A stretch of DNA of 64,000 nt from UBA1020 sp964520495 (GCA_964520495.1 CAZFMZ010000002.1:1-64000), one strand, 5' to 3'; shown: positions 32,978-42,769, numbered from the stretch's first letter. The notes: generated by a model from the sequence alone, not told the origin. Program-made: numbers and translations.

Positions 32978-33886
32978 TCATCTCATTGATCTTGCTGTTA
33001 GATAAAATACTACATCAATCACGGCCGACCATAGCCGACTAAAGACCGTGATTGCTAGCGCAATCTCTTTCGGCATAATGAGAGACAGAAGCACCAGCTG
33101 TACACCGTCGCGCACACCGAGGCCACTGGGTACGAACGGCGTTGCCATTCCTAAGGCGCCCGAAAGTGTGAAGGCGCCTACGATGAACCAATACGACTCC
33201 GGCCCAATAGAGGGGTAGAGGGCGACAGAAAGCAGGTAATAGGAGCTACCTGCGATAAACGCGCCGATGACGTATAGCAGGTACGAACGCAGTGTAGCCT
33301 TGCCGTTCGTGCGAAGTTCACCGTACGGCGCTTTCTTACGGACGTAGGTGAACACGGCCGCCAGGCAGCGGTTCAGGACGGGGGGTAGCAGCGCGACAAG
33401 CGAACCGACTGCCAGGAGAACGAGGAATATCTTTACCTCGCGGCTGATGACATCAAGTCGCGGGTCGAGTGCCAAGATGAAGAGTGATAATGAAAGTGTG
33501 GCGACGATCTGGACGCCACCTTCTAATAATGAGGATACCGTCAGGCGGCTTTTCGAAATGCCCAGTTTGTTGGCCAGGTATACCTTGCTAGCAATCCAGG
33601 TAATCGTACCGGGGATGTAGCGAGCCATCCAGGCCTTGGCGTAGACGTCGCTCAGGGCAGAAAAGGCGGGTAATTGCTTGGCCCCGAGATCGCTAAGGAT
33701 AGTGCGCCAGATGAATACACCCCAATAGCGGAAGGCCAACGCAATCAGGGAAGCGATTATCAATGGAAACCAGGCGAACTGAAGGTCGCTAAACGCCCTG
33801 TAGTCGATATCTTTCAAATAGAGCACGAAGAACAGAACGATAAGAAGGATGAAAATCGGAGCGGTGAACCGTTTGAATCTACGCAT
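32978..33886 (-). CDS. Flippase-like integral membrane protein (LPG synthase TM domain family)
   Basis: A 302-residue protein with about seven membrane helices and the family features of the lysylphosphatidylglycerol synthase transmembrane domain (UPF0104): ALAFRYWGVFIWR, YAKAWMARYIPGTIT, VPSGLGVRDGVQL near the end. Relatives without the catalytic half are often found with glycosyltransferases and are thought to flip lipid-linked sugars. It is the last gene of a four-gene minus-strand operon starting at 37275. The ATG at 33886 is used, with GAGGTG 8 bases before; a TTG two codons upstream is possible. Confidence 0.8.
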   Translation of the reverse strand: MRRFKRFTAPIFILLIVLFFVLYLKDIDYRAFSDLQFAWFPLIIASLIALAFRYWGVFIWRTILSDLGAKQLPAFSALSDVYAKAWMARYIPGTITWIASKVYLANKLGISKSRLTVSSLLEGGVQIVATLSLSLFILALDPRLDVISREVKIFLVLLAVGSLVALLPPVLNRCLAAVFTYVRKKAPYGELRTNGKATLRSYLLYVIGAFIAGSSYYLLSVALYPSIGPESYWFIVGAFTLSGALGMATPFVPSGLGVRDGVQLVLLSLIMPKEIALAITVFSRLWSAVIDVVFYLTARSMR

Positions 33887-35114
33887 CTTCAAACACCTCG
33901 TTGAACGTTGAGGTTACCCGTTCGCGGAGCCGCTTGGTCGCGTGGCCGATATCGCGCTTGATGGCTTTGCGTTCCCTGAGCACCTGGTTGAACATGCTGA
34001 TCAAGCGTGGCTGAAAGTCATCTTCGAGCACCGACTCAATCGGTACGGCATAGCGGCTCTGCCCTATCTGGTCGAAAAAGACACGGCCTTTGTCGACGTA
34101 GTAGATATTCACTGACGGCACACCGGCACTGATACCGATGATATTGGAGTGCAGGCGGAAGCCGATCATCGCCTGGGCGCTGGCAACCAGGCTGCGTAGC
34201 TCTGCTGGCGACAAGGTGTCTTTGTCAACGACGCGGGCCATGTCTTGATTCGTCACCTGCTTGGCTAATTGCTGGCACAAGGCAGCGTCGCTTTCCTCCA
34301 TGTGCATTGGTACGAACAGGACGTTGCAGCCAAGCTCGCCGGTGAGGCTGGAGACAAGGGCATTCAGCTGCTCGACGTAGCGGCGGTGTTGTGGTGTTTC
34401 GGCCACCTGGGTTTTGCCAAGCAACGCGTCGATCCGCTTCTTGTATTTGTAGGGTAGGACACCGCTTGGCTTGTAGTGGAACCAGTCGCGTGGGCCGATG
34501 CAGATGAAGTTACTTAGAAAGGTTTCGTTAATGTCGAAGTCACGTTTGAGCTTCGCGATTAGCTCGGCGTCCGGGTTGTCGGGCACAGGTAAGACGGCGG
34601 GGTCAGAGGCGGCCCTGAGCTTATCTGTAGGCACGCCCCAAGCTGCGAGTTTATCGTATGATTCATCATCTCGCACGATGAACGCTCGGCACCGCCTGAC
34701 GACGTAGGCAATCAGACGTTTACTGAAGGTCGATGTGGTCGGCCCGACACCCTGGTAGGCGCCGTAAAGGTTAGGATTGACCATCGATACGAACGTCATT
34801 TTTATGACCCAGTACCACAGGGCTGCCTTATTGGTGTAGTCTTTTAGAATTTCACCACCACCCCAGAGGACGATGTCGTGACGCCTGGCGACAAGACAGA
34901 GCCGAATGAGTTCAATCGGATTGAGCGACTGGAAATCCATGTTGAGGAAATCGATGCCGTACCACTCGCGGTCGCGGTCAGGATACTGAGAGATGCCCAT
35001 GATAGCCGCATCGGGAAAACGCTGTTTGATGAGCGCGATGTTACCTTCGGCGATGGCACGATCGCCCCGATTCTTGGCGAGGTCGCTATTAATAAGAAGG
35101 ACACGCGTCGTCAT
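33879..35114 (-). CDS. Polysaccharide pyruvyl transferase family protein
   Basis: A protein of about 411 residues. The N-terminal MTTRVLLINSDLAKNRGDRAIAEGN with GD.A motif, the central YQGVGPTTS, and the C-terminal SAQAMIGFRLHSNIIGISAGVPSVNI (the family RLH..I motif) identify the polysaccharide pyruvyl transferase family. Known members add a pyruvyl ketal group to a sugar in a cell-wall or exopolysaccharide. The ATG at 35114 is used, since it follows an AAAGGA site and overlaps the previous stop by 4 bases. Its end overlaps the flippase-like gene. Confidence 0.85.
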   Translation of the reverse strand: MTTRVLLINSDLAKNRGDRAIAEGNIALIKQRFPDAAIMGISQYPDRDREWYGIDFLNMDFQSLNPIELIRLCLVARRHDIVLWGGGEILKDYTNKAALWYWVIKMTFVSMVNPNLYGAYQGVGPTTSTFSKRLIAYVVRRCRAFIVRDDESYDKLAAWGVPTDKLRAASDPAVLPVPDNPDAELIAKLKRDFDINETFLSNFICIGPRDWFHYKPSGVLPYKYKKRIDALLGKTQVAETPQHRRYVEQLNALVSSLTGELGCNVLFVPMHMEESDAALCQQLAKQVTNQDMARVVDKDTLSPAELRSLVASAQAMIGFRLHSNIIGISAGVPSVNIYYVDKGRVFFDQIGQSRYAVPIESVLEDDFQPRLISMFNQVLRERKAIKRDIGHATKRLRERVTSTFNEVFEDA

Positions 35115-36337
35115 ACTATGTCCTTTAGTAAGAATTTGATGTGTTGTCGAGCGATCGTGGGCCATGAGAACTGCTGGGCTGTATCGTACGCTAACTCAGC
35201 CATCTTACGGCGCTCATCAGTGGGTAGGTTGAGGGCGCGCAGTAGTGCGGCTGCGAGCGCATCACTATCTCGTTGCGCCACTAGAAAGCCGTCTTTAGTG
35301 TCGGCAATAATGTCATCGGCGCCGCTTTCATTGGTGGCCACGCATAATTTGCCAGCGGCCAGCCCTTCCATCAGCGACACCGGTAGCCCTTCGGCATCAC
35401 CATCATCCGTGATGATGGAGGGCACCACGTACACGGCGTGAGAATCAACCAGCCTTTGTCTTTTCTTACCAGTTACATACCCTGCGAACCGCACTTGCGT
35501 ATCAGTGAGGCTGAGCTCGCTCGCTTGTGACTTCAGGCGGCTGAGCCAGGGACCGTCACCGGCGATGGTCAGTGTGGCATCTGGCTTATTTTCTAGCAGT
35601 TGCTTGAAAGCCGGCAGTAGGTACTGGACTCCCTTTTTCTCAGCTAATCGGCCAACGAACAGGATATCGTCACCTGTTGGCAAGGCTGGTCGTTTCGTAG
35701 CGCTCGGAAGGTTAACGCCCATAGGTATAACCCGGGCGCGGCCTTTAAGTCGTTCCCATTCATTGTCGGAAAAGAAGCTCGCCAGTTTTTCCATCGAACG
35801 GCGGCTGACGGCTGTGAAGGCGGTAGTTTTACGCACGATGGCACGCACCACGAGAGGCCCGATAAGCGGTAGCTTACGCCACACGCTGACATCGGAGGCG
35901 TGAGTGGTAAATACGAACGGTGTGTTGGTTGCAGCTCCGACGACTCGTGCATTGATGGCTTGTGGCGTGAACCAGTGGGCATAGAGTACATCTGGTTTTA
36001 CCACCCGACGTAACCGGTAAAGGGCGATAAGCTCACCTGCGAACAAAAACGGAATCAACAAGTAGTTGAGGGGATTCGCCTGTAGGGCCGGCATGATGCC
36101 GCGGCCGGCTAATTTTTCAATTGAGGTAGGCCAGGCATAGTGAAAACGGTATTCGTCGTAGTACTCATGGGCAGTGAATGAAGCGGTCTGTGACCGTATG
36201 TCATGCGGGGCCAGCACGGTGAAGTTGAGCGACGCGTCCTCTTTTTTCATGGCTACTATCTGATCGCGCACAAAGGCGGGTACGCTGTCAGTTTCACTGG
36301 CCGGGAAGGTGGAAGCGACGACGAGGATGCGGGTCAT
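35111..36337 (-). CDS. Family 4 glycosyltransferase
   Basis: A 408-residue GT-B enzyme. It has TRILVVASTFPASETDSVPAFVRDQI at the front, LYAHWFTPQAINARVVG in the acceptor half, and ILFVGRLAEKKGVQYLLPAF, LTIAGDGPW and SLMEGLAAGKLCVATNESG in the donor half, with the E-x-x-E-like loop. The exact sugar is unknown. It is the second gene of the 37275 operon, linked to its neighbours by 4-base stop/start overlaps. Confidence 0.87.
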   Translation of the reverse strand: MTRILVVASTFPASETDSVPAFVRDQIVAMKKEDASLNFTVLAPHDIRSQTASFTAHEYYDEYRFHYAWPTSIEKLAGRGIMPALQANPLNYLLIPFLFAGELIALYRLRRVVKPDVLYAHWFTPQAINARVVGAATNTPFVFTTHASDVSVWRKLPLIGPLVVRAIVRKTTAFTAVSRRSMEKLASFFSDNEWERLKGRARVIPMGVNLPSATKRPALPTGDDILFVGRLAEKKGVQYLLPAFKQLLENKPDATLTIAGDGPWLSRLKSQASELSLTDTQVRFAGYVTGKKRQRLVDSHAVYVVPSIITDDGDAEGLPVSLMEGLAAGKLCVATNESGADDIIADTKDGFLVAQRDSDALAAALLRALNLPTDERRKMAELAYDTAQQFSWPTIARQHIKFLLKDIV

Positions 36338-37275
36338 TTCTTGTATTGAATCTCTTTGATGCGCTCAAGTTGGTCTTCAAGCAGGATACGGTTCGTCTTC
36401 AGGAGGTCTGCGATAATCAGCAACGCGAACGACAGCAAGGCACCGACGAGCATGGCGCTGCCGAAGATGAGCGACTGCAAGTGGCCGTTGCCCTGCCCCA
36501 TGAGCGCGAATATTAGGAAGCGGACGAATGGCACGAGACCGAGTACAAGAAAGACAAGACCGAGTGTAATGAAGACCGTGTGCGGCTTGAACATGAGGTA
36601 GCTGCGTAAAATCGCTTGGCCGGACTTGCCCATATGCTGCCAGATGTTCTTGAATAGGCGAGATTCTCGGGTTTTTCTGTTCGTCTCAATCGGCACGCTT
36701 TCGATGCGTAGGCGCTTATTGCCAGCCTGAATGATAGTTTCCATGCAGTAACTGAACTGCGTGACAATATTCAGCTTAATGAGAGAGTCGCGTGAGTATG
36801 CTCGAAAGCCGCTGGCTGCATCGGGAAGGTCGGTGCCGGCAGCCTTGTTGACGACCCAGCTGCCGAAACGTTGCATCAGCTTTTTGAAGCCGGAGAAATG
36901 AGCGATGGTGGCAGTCTGGCGGTCGCCGATGACGATGTCGGCCTCGCCGGCAATAATCGGTGCGACTAGATCTTTGATACGACTTTGTGGGTATTGGTTG
37001 TCTCCGTCCGTGTTTACCACGATGTCTGCTCCGTGCTTCAGAGCGTAATCTACGCCATCGCGAAAACTTCGTGCGAGTCCCATGTTCCGGCGGTGTAAAA
37101 CGAAGTGCTTCACGCCTAGTTCCTTGGCCACTTCAATGGTCTTGTCGGTCGAGCCGTCGTCGATGATGAGCCATTCAATTTCATCCACCCCTGGTATCGA
37201 GGTGGGCATGTCCTTGAAGACAAGAGACAGTGTTGACTCTTCGTTTAGGCAAGGAACCTGAATAAATACCTTCAT
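36334..37275 (-). CDS. Family 2 glycosyltransferase with C-terminal membrane helices (DPM/GtrB-like)
   Basis: A 313-residue GT-A enzyme: VFIQVPCLNEESTLSLVF, IIDDGSTDKTI (DxD region), NTDGDNQYP as the metal-binding motif, GFRAYSRDS, then two C-terminal membrane helices (about 235-290). This layout is that of polyprenyl-phosphate sugar synthases that make lipid-linked donors. It is the first gene of the operon. TATAAT (37290-37285) lies 9 bases before its ATG, so the mRNA is nearly leaderless. Confidence 0.88.
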   Translation of the reverse strand: MKVFIQVPCLNEESTLSLVFKDMPTSIPGVDEIEWLIIDDGSTDKTIEVAKELGVKHFVLHRRNMGLARSFRDGVDYALKHGADIVVNTDGDNQYPQSRIKDLVAPIIAGEADIVIGDRQTATIAHFSGFKKLMQRFGSWVVNKAAGTDLPDAASGFRAYSRDSLIKLNIVTQFSYCMETIIQAGNKRLRIESVPIETNRKTRESRLFKNIWQHMGKSGQAILRSYLMFKPHTVFITLGLVFLVLGLVPFVRFLIFALMGQGNGHLQSLIFGSAMLVGALLSFALLIIADLLKTNRILLEDQLERIKEIQYKK

Positions 37276-37284
37276 AGTAACTCG

Positions 37285-37290
37285 ATTATA
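37285..37290 (-). promoter_or_regulatory. -10 box of the 37275 glycosyltransferase operon
   Basis: TATAAT on the minus strand, 9 bases before the ATG at 37275; no ribosome binding site between. The -35 is not clear. Confidence 0.55.
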
Positions 37291-37346
37291 CCACTGCGTA
37301 ACCCGGGCCTATTAGATATAAAACATAAGCTGTATAATAAGATTGA

Positions 37347-38789
37347 ATGAAATTAAAAATCATTATAAATATACACATACTAACACTGCTGTTCGGAGTG
37401 GCATACGTCGACACAGCCCACGCAGCAAAAGACATAACTTTCCCAGTGTTAGGACCGAGTACTTTTCGGGATGATTATCTTGATCCTCGTGCAAACGGTA
37501 CACATTACGCTACTGACATCATGGCCAATAAACGACAGGGAGTAGTCTCAGCGACCGATGGAACAGTTCAGTATGTTACATGGTGGGAAGGAGCTGGATA
37601 TTCGGTCCGTATTAAAGCGACCGACGGATATACGTACAACTACTACCACCTGAACAATGACACGCCGGGGACTGACGATGGCAAGGGTGGGGAGATGCAT
37701 GCGTTTGCCCCCGATATACACCCAGGAAACCCAGTCAAGGCAGGTCAGCTGATAGGGTGGGTGGGGGACTCTGGAAACGCTGAAAACACCCCTCCTCACC
37801 TTCATTTTGAAATGATTGAGCCTAATGGCAAGGTAGTTAATCCCTACACCTCTTTAATGAACGCAAAGAAAATCTCATCGCCGGTAGTTTACCCGGCATT
37901 GCCACAAGAGATTCTCCCTTTCGGTCCAACTACTAAAGCTGGTGTGAATGTGGCAATCGGAAAGTTCACGCAGGAAGGTGACGAAAGAATCGTCGTAGGG
38001 GCCGGAAAAGGTGGTGGACCGCAAATCAGGGTGTTTATGCCGGATGGCACAAGAATTGCGAGTTTCTTTGCTTACGACAAAAACTTTCGGGGCGGAGTAG
38101 ACGTTGCCACAGGAGATGTTGACGGGGATGGTGTCGACGAGATAATCACCGGTCCGCAGGCCGGCGGCGGTCCGCATGTGCGAGTATTTAAGGCGAGCGG
38201 CACCCAGATTGGTAGTTTTTTTGCCTATCCTACTACCAACAGGGATGGCATCAGGGTGACCACGGCTGACATTGACGGTGACGGCATCAAAGAAGTTGTG
38301 ACTGGACCAAGTGAAAACAGCGGGCCGCATATTCGCGCGTTCTCGATGACGGGTGTTATTAAGCAATCATTCTTTGCGTATGAAGATACGTTCCGAGGCG
38401 GTGTTGATGTTGCCGGTGGCGATACGGATAACGACGGCGTAGATGAAATCATTACCGGTCCTCAGGCTGGCGGCGGTCCCCATGTACGAATATTCCAGAA
38501 CAGCTCTCGTATCGCCAGTTTCTTCGTGTATAGCAAAGACTTTCGTGGCGGTGTGCGTGTTTCATCCGGCAAGGCGATTAGCGGGGACCCGATAGACAGG
38601 GTGATTGTTACTCCAACCGGCAACGCGAAACCCACGGTAAAGATATTCGCGGGCAATGCTACGAAACTGCGCGAATCAACCTTCCTTGAGGGGTGGTGGA
38701 TTGGCCACTATGACGTTGCAACGGGCGACCAGATTAAGAAAATCGCCGCGGGATTAAACCGACGAACAACAATTCGCGACGCCTTTTAG
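37347..38789 (+). CDS. Exported M23 peptidase with FG-GAP/VCBS-like repeats
   Basis: A 480-residue protein. It has a signal peptide (about 1-26, ILTLLFGVAYVDTAHA), an M23 peptidase domain (about 45-165) with the metal-site motifs THYATDIM and HLHFEM, and four to five repeats of about 50 residues (about 190-440) with DVDGDGVDEIITG, DIDGDGIKEVVTG, DTDNDGVDEIITG and GGGPH.R.F. The DxDxDG pattern suggests calcium binding, typical of integrin-like FG-GAP propellers. It may cut peptidoglycan while bound to a surface. TATAAT at 37333-37338 lies 8 bases before the ATG (leaderless type). It converges with the GT2 gene, one base between the stops. Confidence 0.85.
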   Translation: MKLKIIINIHILTLLFGVAYVDTAHAAKDITFPVLGPSTFRDDYLDPRANGTHYATDIMANKRQGVVSATDGTVQYVTWWEGAGYSVRIKATDGYTYNYYHLNNDTPGTDDGKGGEMHAFAPDIHPGNPVKAGQLIGWVGDSGNAENTPPHLHFEMIEPNGKVVNPYTSLMNAKKISSPVVYPALPQEILPFGPTTKAGVNVAIGKFTQEGDERIVVGAGKGGGPQIRVFMPDGTRIASFFAYDKNFRGGVDVATGDVDGDGVDEIITGPQAGGGPHVRVFKASGTQIGSFFAYPTTNRDGIRVTTADIDGDGIKEVVTGPSENSGPHIRAFSMTGVIKQSFFAYEDTFRGGVDVAGGDTDNDGVDEIITGPQAGGGPHVRIFQNSSRIASFFVYSKDFRGGVRVSSGKAISGDPIDRVIVTPTGNAKPTVKIFAGNATKLRESTFLEGWWIGHYDVATGDQIKKIAAGLNRRTTIRDAF

Positions 38790-38790
38790 A

Positions 38791-39786
38791 CTACTTGCGT
38801 AATAAGAGTCTACGTAGACCTTTCTGTTGAGGCGGAAGATCCGGGTAGAGAAGCCCGTCGATATAATTCGTTGATAACTTTACGCGGCGCTCTTTGCGCA
38901 AACGGACGCTTTTTGACATTAGTCCGATAGCCTGTAGTAATCCTTTGAGTGCCTCAAGCGCCTGCCCAGATGCGATTGCCTTACCGAGCATAAGGCTATA
39001 GGCGAGCATCAATCGAGCACCAATGGGAATAAGAAGTTCATTGGGGATATTTCGAAGGTAAAGGAGGGGTAGGTTTCGGAATACTTGCCTTGAAGTGAAG
39101 CCCCCCATCTTTGAGCTGGTGGCTCCAACGGCATGGTGAACTACCGCGGTCGGCTCGAAGTAGACTCTCCAGCCGTACATATGGGCACGAAAGCTTAGGT
39201 CTACATCTTCGTAATATGCAAAATAGTCATTATCGAAATTGCCTAGCTCTTTCAGCATGTCGGCTCGGTAAATACTGGCCCCGCCAGAAGCTCCGAAGAC
39301 AAACCGTCCTTCTCCTGCTTCTTCGTATGGCTCGTCGCGGCGTATGGGGAATGGTAGACCCCATGTCGAGTAAGCCAGGCCAGCTGTATCAATCAGGTCA
39401 ACTTCAGGCTTACGCATCAGCAAAGAAGTACTGATTCCTATCGAGGCGTCGTTAATTAATGGTCGAGTGAGTTGCTTAAGCCATGCTACATCTGCTGTAG
39501 CGTCGTTATTAAGGAGGGCCACGAAGTCGGCTCCTTCCGTAAGCGCGTAGTCTATACCGGTATTCGCACCCCCGGTAAATCCGAGGTTGCTACTATTCTG
39601 AATAATTTCAACTATTTCGTTGCTATCAAACGCCGCTTTAATCGTTTCAATAGATTTACATCGTGAGCCGTTGTCAACAATAACGATTCTCGTCGGTAGT
39701 AAAGTTTGCTGCAGTAGTGATTCGACGCACTCAATAGTGTCATCGGCGGCATTCCAGTTGATAACGACTGCATATATATCTGGCAT
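38791..39786 (-). CDS. Family 2 glycosyltransferase (rhamnosyltransferase-like)
   Basis: A 331-residue GT-A enzyme: MPDIYAVVINWNAADDTIECVESLL, IVIVDNGSR, NLGFTGGANTGIDYAL, FVALLNNDATAD with the DxD-like NND motif, and GGASIYRADML, YYEDVDLSFRAHMYGW. This matches the WbbL/RfbF group that often adds rhamnose. dTDP-rhamnose genes lie further along the window. The ATG at 39786 is used because TATACT is placed 7 bases before it; an upstream ATG at 39816 lies before that box. Confidence 0.85.
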   Translation of the reverse strand: MPDIYAVVINWNAADDTIECVESLLQQTLLPTRIVIVDNGSRCKSIETIKAAFDSNEIVEIIQNSSNLGFTGGANTGIDYALTEGADFVALLNNDATADVAWLKQLTRPLINDASIGISTSLLMRKPEVDLIDTAGLAYSTWGLPFPIRRDEPYEEAGEGRFVFGASGGASIYRADMLKELGNFDNDYFAYYEDVDLSFRAHMYGWRVYFEPTAVVHHAVGATSSKMGGFTSRQVFRNLPLLYLRNIPNELLIPIGARLMLAYSLMLGKAIASGQALEALKGLLQAIGLMSKSVRLRKERRVKLSTNYIDGLLYPDLPPQQKGLRRLLLRK

Positions 39787-39799
39787 TGCACTCAGTATA
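39784..39799 (-). promoter_or_regulatory. -10 box giving leaderless GT2 mRNA
   Basis: TATACT lies 7 bases before the ATG at 39786 on the minus strand. No ribosome binding site lies between. This supports the shorter start of the glycosyltransferase. Confidence 0.55.
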
Positions 39800-39892
39800 G
39801 CCAACTTGGCATGCATTTACATTTTCTAATGTTAATCGGTTCGAATATGAACCTACAGCATGATCGGGTTTTAAGCTATAATCGTACTAGTA

Positions 39893-40705
39893 ATGAAACT
39901 CTCAAACATTTTCAGTAGAAGGAACCGCATCCTTCTCGCGGAATTAGTGCGAACAGATTTTAAGCTTCGCTACCAAGCGTCAACACTTGGCTATCTTTGG
40001 TCAATACTGAACCCCTTGTTGCTATTCGCAATTCTATACGTGGTATTCGATCGCTTCTTAGGCGTCGGTCGCGGTGTAGAGCATTTCGCGGTGTATCTGC
40101 TAACTGGTATCGTGCTGTGGCGGTTCTTCACGGAAGCGACGAACAACGGCCTGAAGGCTATCGTTCAACGCGGCAGCCTTATACGAAAAATCAATTTCCC
40201 GAAATATATCATCGTTATATCGGGCACCATCTCATCACTGATTAACCTCGGGCTCAACCTGCTGGTTGTTCTAGTATTCATCATTATAAATGGTGTCGAT
40301 CTCTCATGGCAGGCCTTACTTGTTATACCGCTCATCTTAGAGCTATACGCATTTGCATTGGCACTTGCCTTCCTGCTTTCTGCAGTTAACGTAAAGTTCC
40401 GTGATGTAAGCTACCTCTGGGATGTGTTCTTGCAGGCGGCTTTTTATGCAACACCTATCATCTATCCGCTTACTCTTGTAGCCCAAAAAAGCACCTTGGC
40501 GGCCCAGCTATTGCTCACCAGCCCAGTCGCTCAGGTAATCCAGGATGTTCGTTATTTCCTTATTACCCCCGACAGCCTCACGATGGCTCAACTAGTAGGT
40601 GTGACCCCCATGTTTTTCGTTCCGTTCGGCATCATTCTGTTTACCGGTGTACTCGGCGCCTGGTACTTTAAGAAATCGCAAGGAAAGTTCGCCGAGGAGG
40701 TGTAA
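39893..40705 (+). CDS. O-antigen-type ABC transporter permease (Wzm-like)
   Basis: A 270-residue protein with six membrane helices and the ABC-2 permease signature. Visible segments are LLAELVRTDFKLRYQASTLGYLWSILNPLLLF (about 12-45), GSLIRKINFPKYI, AVNVKFRDVSYLWDV and YATPIIYPLTLV. It would export lipid-linked polysaccharide together with the ATPase that follows. TATAAT (39877-39882) lies 10 bases upstream of the ATG. Its TAA stop shares its last base with the next start. This pair is the export system for the glycan region. Confidence 0.9.
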   Translation: MKLSNIFSRRNRILLAELVRTDFKLRYQASTLGYLWSILNPLLLFAILYVVFDRFLGVGRGVEHFAVYLLTGIVLWRFFTEATNNGLKAIVQRGSLIRKINFPKYIIVISGTISSLINLGLNLLVVLVFIIINGVDLSWQALLVIPLILELYAFALALAFLLSAVNVKFRDVSYLWDVFLQAAFYATPIIYPLTLVAQKSTLAAQLLLTSPVAQVIQDVRYFLITPDSLTMAQLVGVTPMFFVPFGIILFTGVLGAWYFKKSQGKFAEEV

Positions 40706-41931
40706 TGGCTAAAGCAACACATACAGACGACACGGCAATCGAAGTAAGGAATCTGCACAAGACATTCAAGATTCCGCTCGATGGCGGGATGAACCTTAAG
40801 CAGCGTATCCTGAATGCATTTCGCGGCCGTAGCGGATACCGTGAATTCAGCCCCCTGAACGGCGTCGACTTCGAAATTAAAAAAGGTGAATTCTTCGGCA
40901 TCGTAGGCCGAAACGGTAGTGGTAAGAGTACGCTCCTGAAGACAATAGCAGGTATCTACACACCCGATAAAGGAAAGATACGCGTTGATGGTGTGTTGGT
41001 GCCGTTCATCGAGCTTGGTGTTGGTTTTAACCCGGAACTGACGGGTCGCGAGAACGTGTTTCTCAACGGCGCGCTACTTGGTTTCAGCCGGGAGGAAATG
41101 AGCGCGATGTATGACGAGATTGTCGACTTTGCCGAACTGCACGACTTTATGGATGAGCGGCTGAAAAACTACTCGAGCGGCATGCAAGTACGATTAGCGT
41201 TTTCTATCGCAATACGCGCCGAGGGCGATATCCTGCTGCTCGATGAAGTACTTGCCGTAGGAGATTCGTCCTTTCAGCAGAAGTGTTACTCGTACTTTAA
41301 TGAATTGAAACAGGCCGGAAGAACTGTAATCCTTGTTACTCACAGTATGAGTGCAGTGGAGAGGTTCTGTAATCGTGCTCTTTTGTTGGACGAAGGTACC
41401 GTAAAGATAGTTGGCGACAAGACTGAAGTTGCTAATATGTACGAGGAGCTTTTTGTAGAGGCTAAGAACAGAAGCTCATCCAAGGTATCTACTGAGGAGA
41501 ACTCTCACGGAGATGTTGACGTTCATATTGATGTATCATCGCAAAAAGATTCCGGCAGTGTAGTGAGGATTGGCGATGAAATAAATATCAACATTATCAT
41601 AACGGCAAATGTAGACGTAAAATCTTGTAATACGGGTATAAATATTAGGGATGAAAGCGGTCGGATTATCTTCTCCACTGACACCCGTCTTCATGTTGGT
41701 GAATTTAAGCTGGCAAAGGGCGAATCCCAGAAGATTAATATTACTACAACCAACCTTTACACCGATGGTATATATGATATCGGTGTTCACGTTGTGGACG
41801 AAAAACGGGAAACTGGTTCGGTTTTATTTATGAATAAGAAAATCGCAAACTTCACATCCTATGGCGCTATTAATCATAAGCATAGTCTCTTCCATCCACC
41901 ATACAGACTAACGAAGCAAAAAAATGGTTAA
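40705..41931 (+). CDS. O-antigen-type ABC transporter ATPase with carbohydrate-binding tail (Wzt-like)
   Basis: A 408-residue ATPase. The nucleotide-binding domain (about 10-240) has Walker A GRNGSGKST, the signature YSSGMQVRLAFS and Walker B DILLLDEVLAVGD. The C-terminal part (about 265-400) is a beta-rich domain (VRIGDEININIIITANVDVKS ... TDGIYDIGVHVVDE) like the Wzt C-domain that recognises the glycan's end in O-antigen export. So the polymer may be selected by a chain-end mark. The gene overlaps the permease by one base and the next gene by 8 bases. Confidence 0.92.
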   Translation: MAKATHTDDTAIEVRNLHKTFKIPLDGGMNLKQRILNAFRGRSGYREFSPLNGVDFEIKKGEFFGIVGRNGSGKSTLLKTIAGIYTPDKGKIRVDGVLVPFIELGVGFNPELTGRENVFLNGALLGFSREEMSAMYDEIVDFAELHDFMDERLKNYSSGMQVRLAFSIAIRAEGDILLLDEVLAVGDSSFQQKCYSYFNELKQAGRTVILVTHSMSAVERFCNRALLLDEGTVKIVGDKTEVANMYEELFVEAKNRSSSKVSTEENSHGDVDVHIDVSSQKDSGSVVRIGDEININIIITANVDVKSCNTGINIRDESGRIIFSTDTRLHVGEFKLAKGESQKINITTTNLYTDGIYDIGVHVVDEKRETGSVLFMNKKIANFTSYGAINHKHSLFHPPYRLTKQKNG

Positions 41932-42769
41932 CGAAAAACTTTCATATTTTGTAAACGTTCGTTTAAGGCAGTTGCCTTTTTTCTATAAGCGCTACAGGTC
42001 AAATACAATTCAGCGTAAAGAGATTCGAATAATTGGAATAATACGTGAGCGCAACGAAGAGCTTTTGTTAAAAGATACTCTCGATCACCTGTCTGGAATA
42101 GTGGATGCGATTGTCGTTTTTGACGATGCAAGCACCGATCATAGTGTTGAGATAGCGAGAAGTCATCCGGCAGTTGTTGAGGTTGTATGTAATCGCCGCT
42201 GGCGTAAAAAGAATCGGGCCTGGGAAGAAACGGCAAATCGAAAGAAGCTTCATGATGTGGCGCTGAGCTATGATCCAGAATGGATTTTCTATAGCGATGC
42301 AGACGAGCGGTTCGAAGGGGATATAAGGGGATATCTCCTGAGTGAGTGTCCGAGTGAAGTGCGGGGCGTACGGGTATCACTCTTTGATGCCTATATGACA
42401 AAGAGCGATAAACAGCCATATAAACAAGGTGTTAAACTCTATGATTTTCGTCAATTCTTTGGGATTGAACGCAGGGACATATTAATGGCATGGCGCAATA
42501 TTAAAGGTGTGGATTTTCGTGTAATGGATGCACGTGAGCCTCAGGGTATACCGGAGAAAGCAAAGGTTGTTAAGTTTTACTGTCAGCATTACGGCAAGGC
42601 ATTATCTGAGGAGCAATGGGAAGAAACCTGCAGATATTACATGGAGTTTTTTCCTAAATATAGTGAAAAATGGAAAAAGAGACAGGGTAAAGCAATCCAT
42701 GATAAGTCAGATTTCAACACACCATTAAAACGCTGGGATGAAGTAAAGCAAAAATCAGTTAGAATATAG
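41924..42769 (+). CDS. Family 2 glycosyltransferase
   Basis: A 281-residue protein with a GT-A like front: IRIIGIIRERNEELLLKDTL, VDAIVVFDDASTDHSVEIA, DPEWIFYSDADERFEG with the DAD metal motif. The C-terminal part has many charged residues and lacks helices. The acceptor is unknown. The DNA is clearly AT-richer than its neighbours (one 60-base row, 42661-42720, holds 21 G+C), which suggests acquisition by transfer. It starts 8 bases inside the end of the ATPase gene. Confidence 0.83.
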   Translation: MVNEKLSYFVNVRLRQLPFFYKRYRSNTIQRKEIRIIGIIRERNEELLLKDTLDHLSGIVDAIVVFDDASTDHSVEIARSHPAVVEVVCNRRWRKKNRAWEETANRKKLHDVALSYDPEWIFYSDADERFEGDIRGYLLSECPSEVRGVRVSLFDAYMTKSDKQPYKQGVKLYDFRQFFGIERRDILMAWRNIKGVDFRVMDAREPQGIPEKAKVVKFYCQHYGKALSEEQWEETCRYYMEFFPKYSEKWKKRQGKAIHDKSDFNTPLKRWDEVKQKSVRI

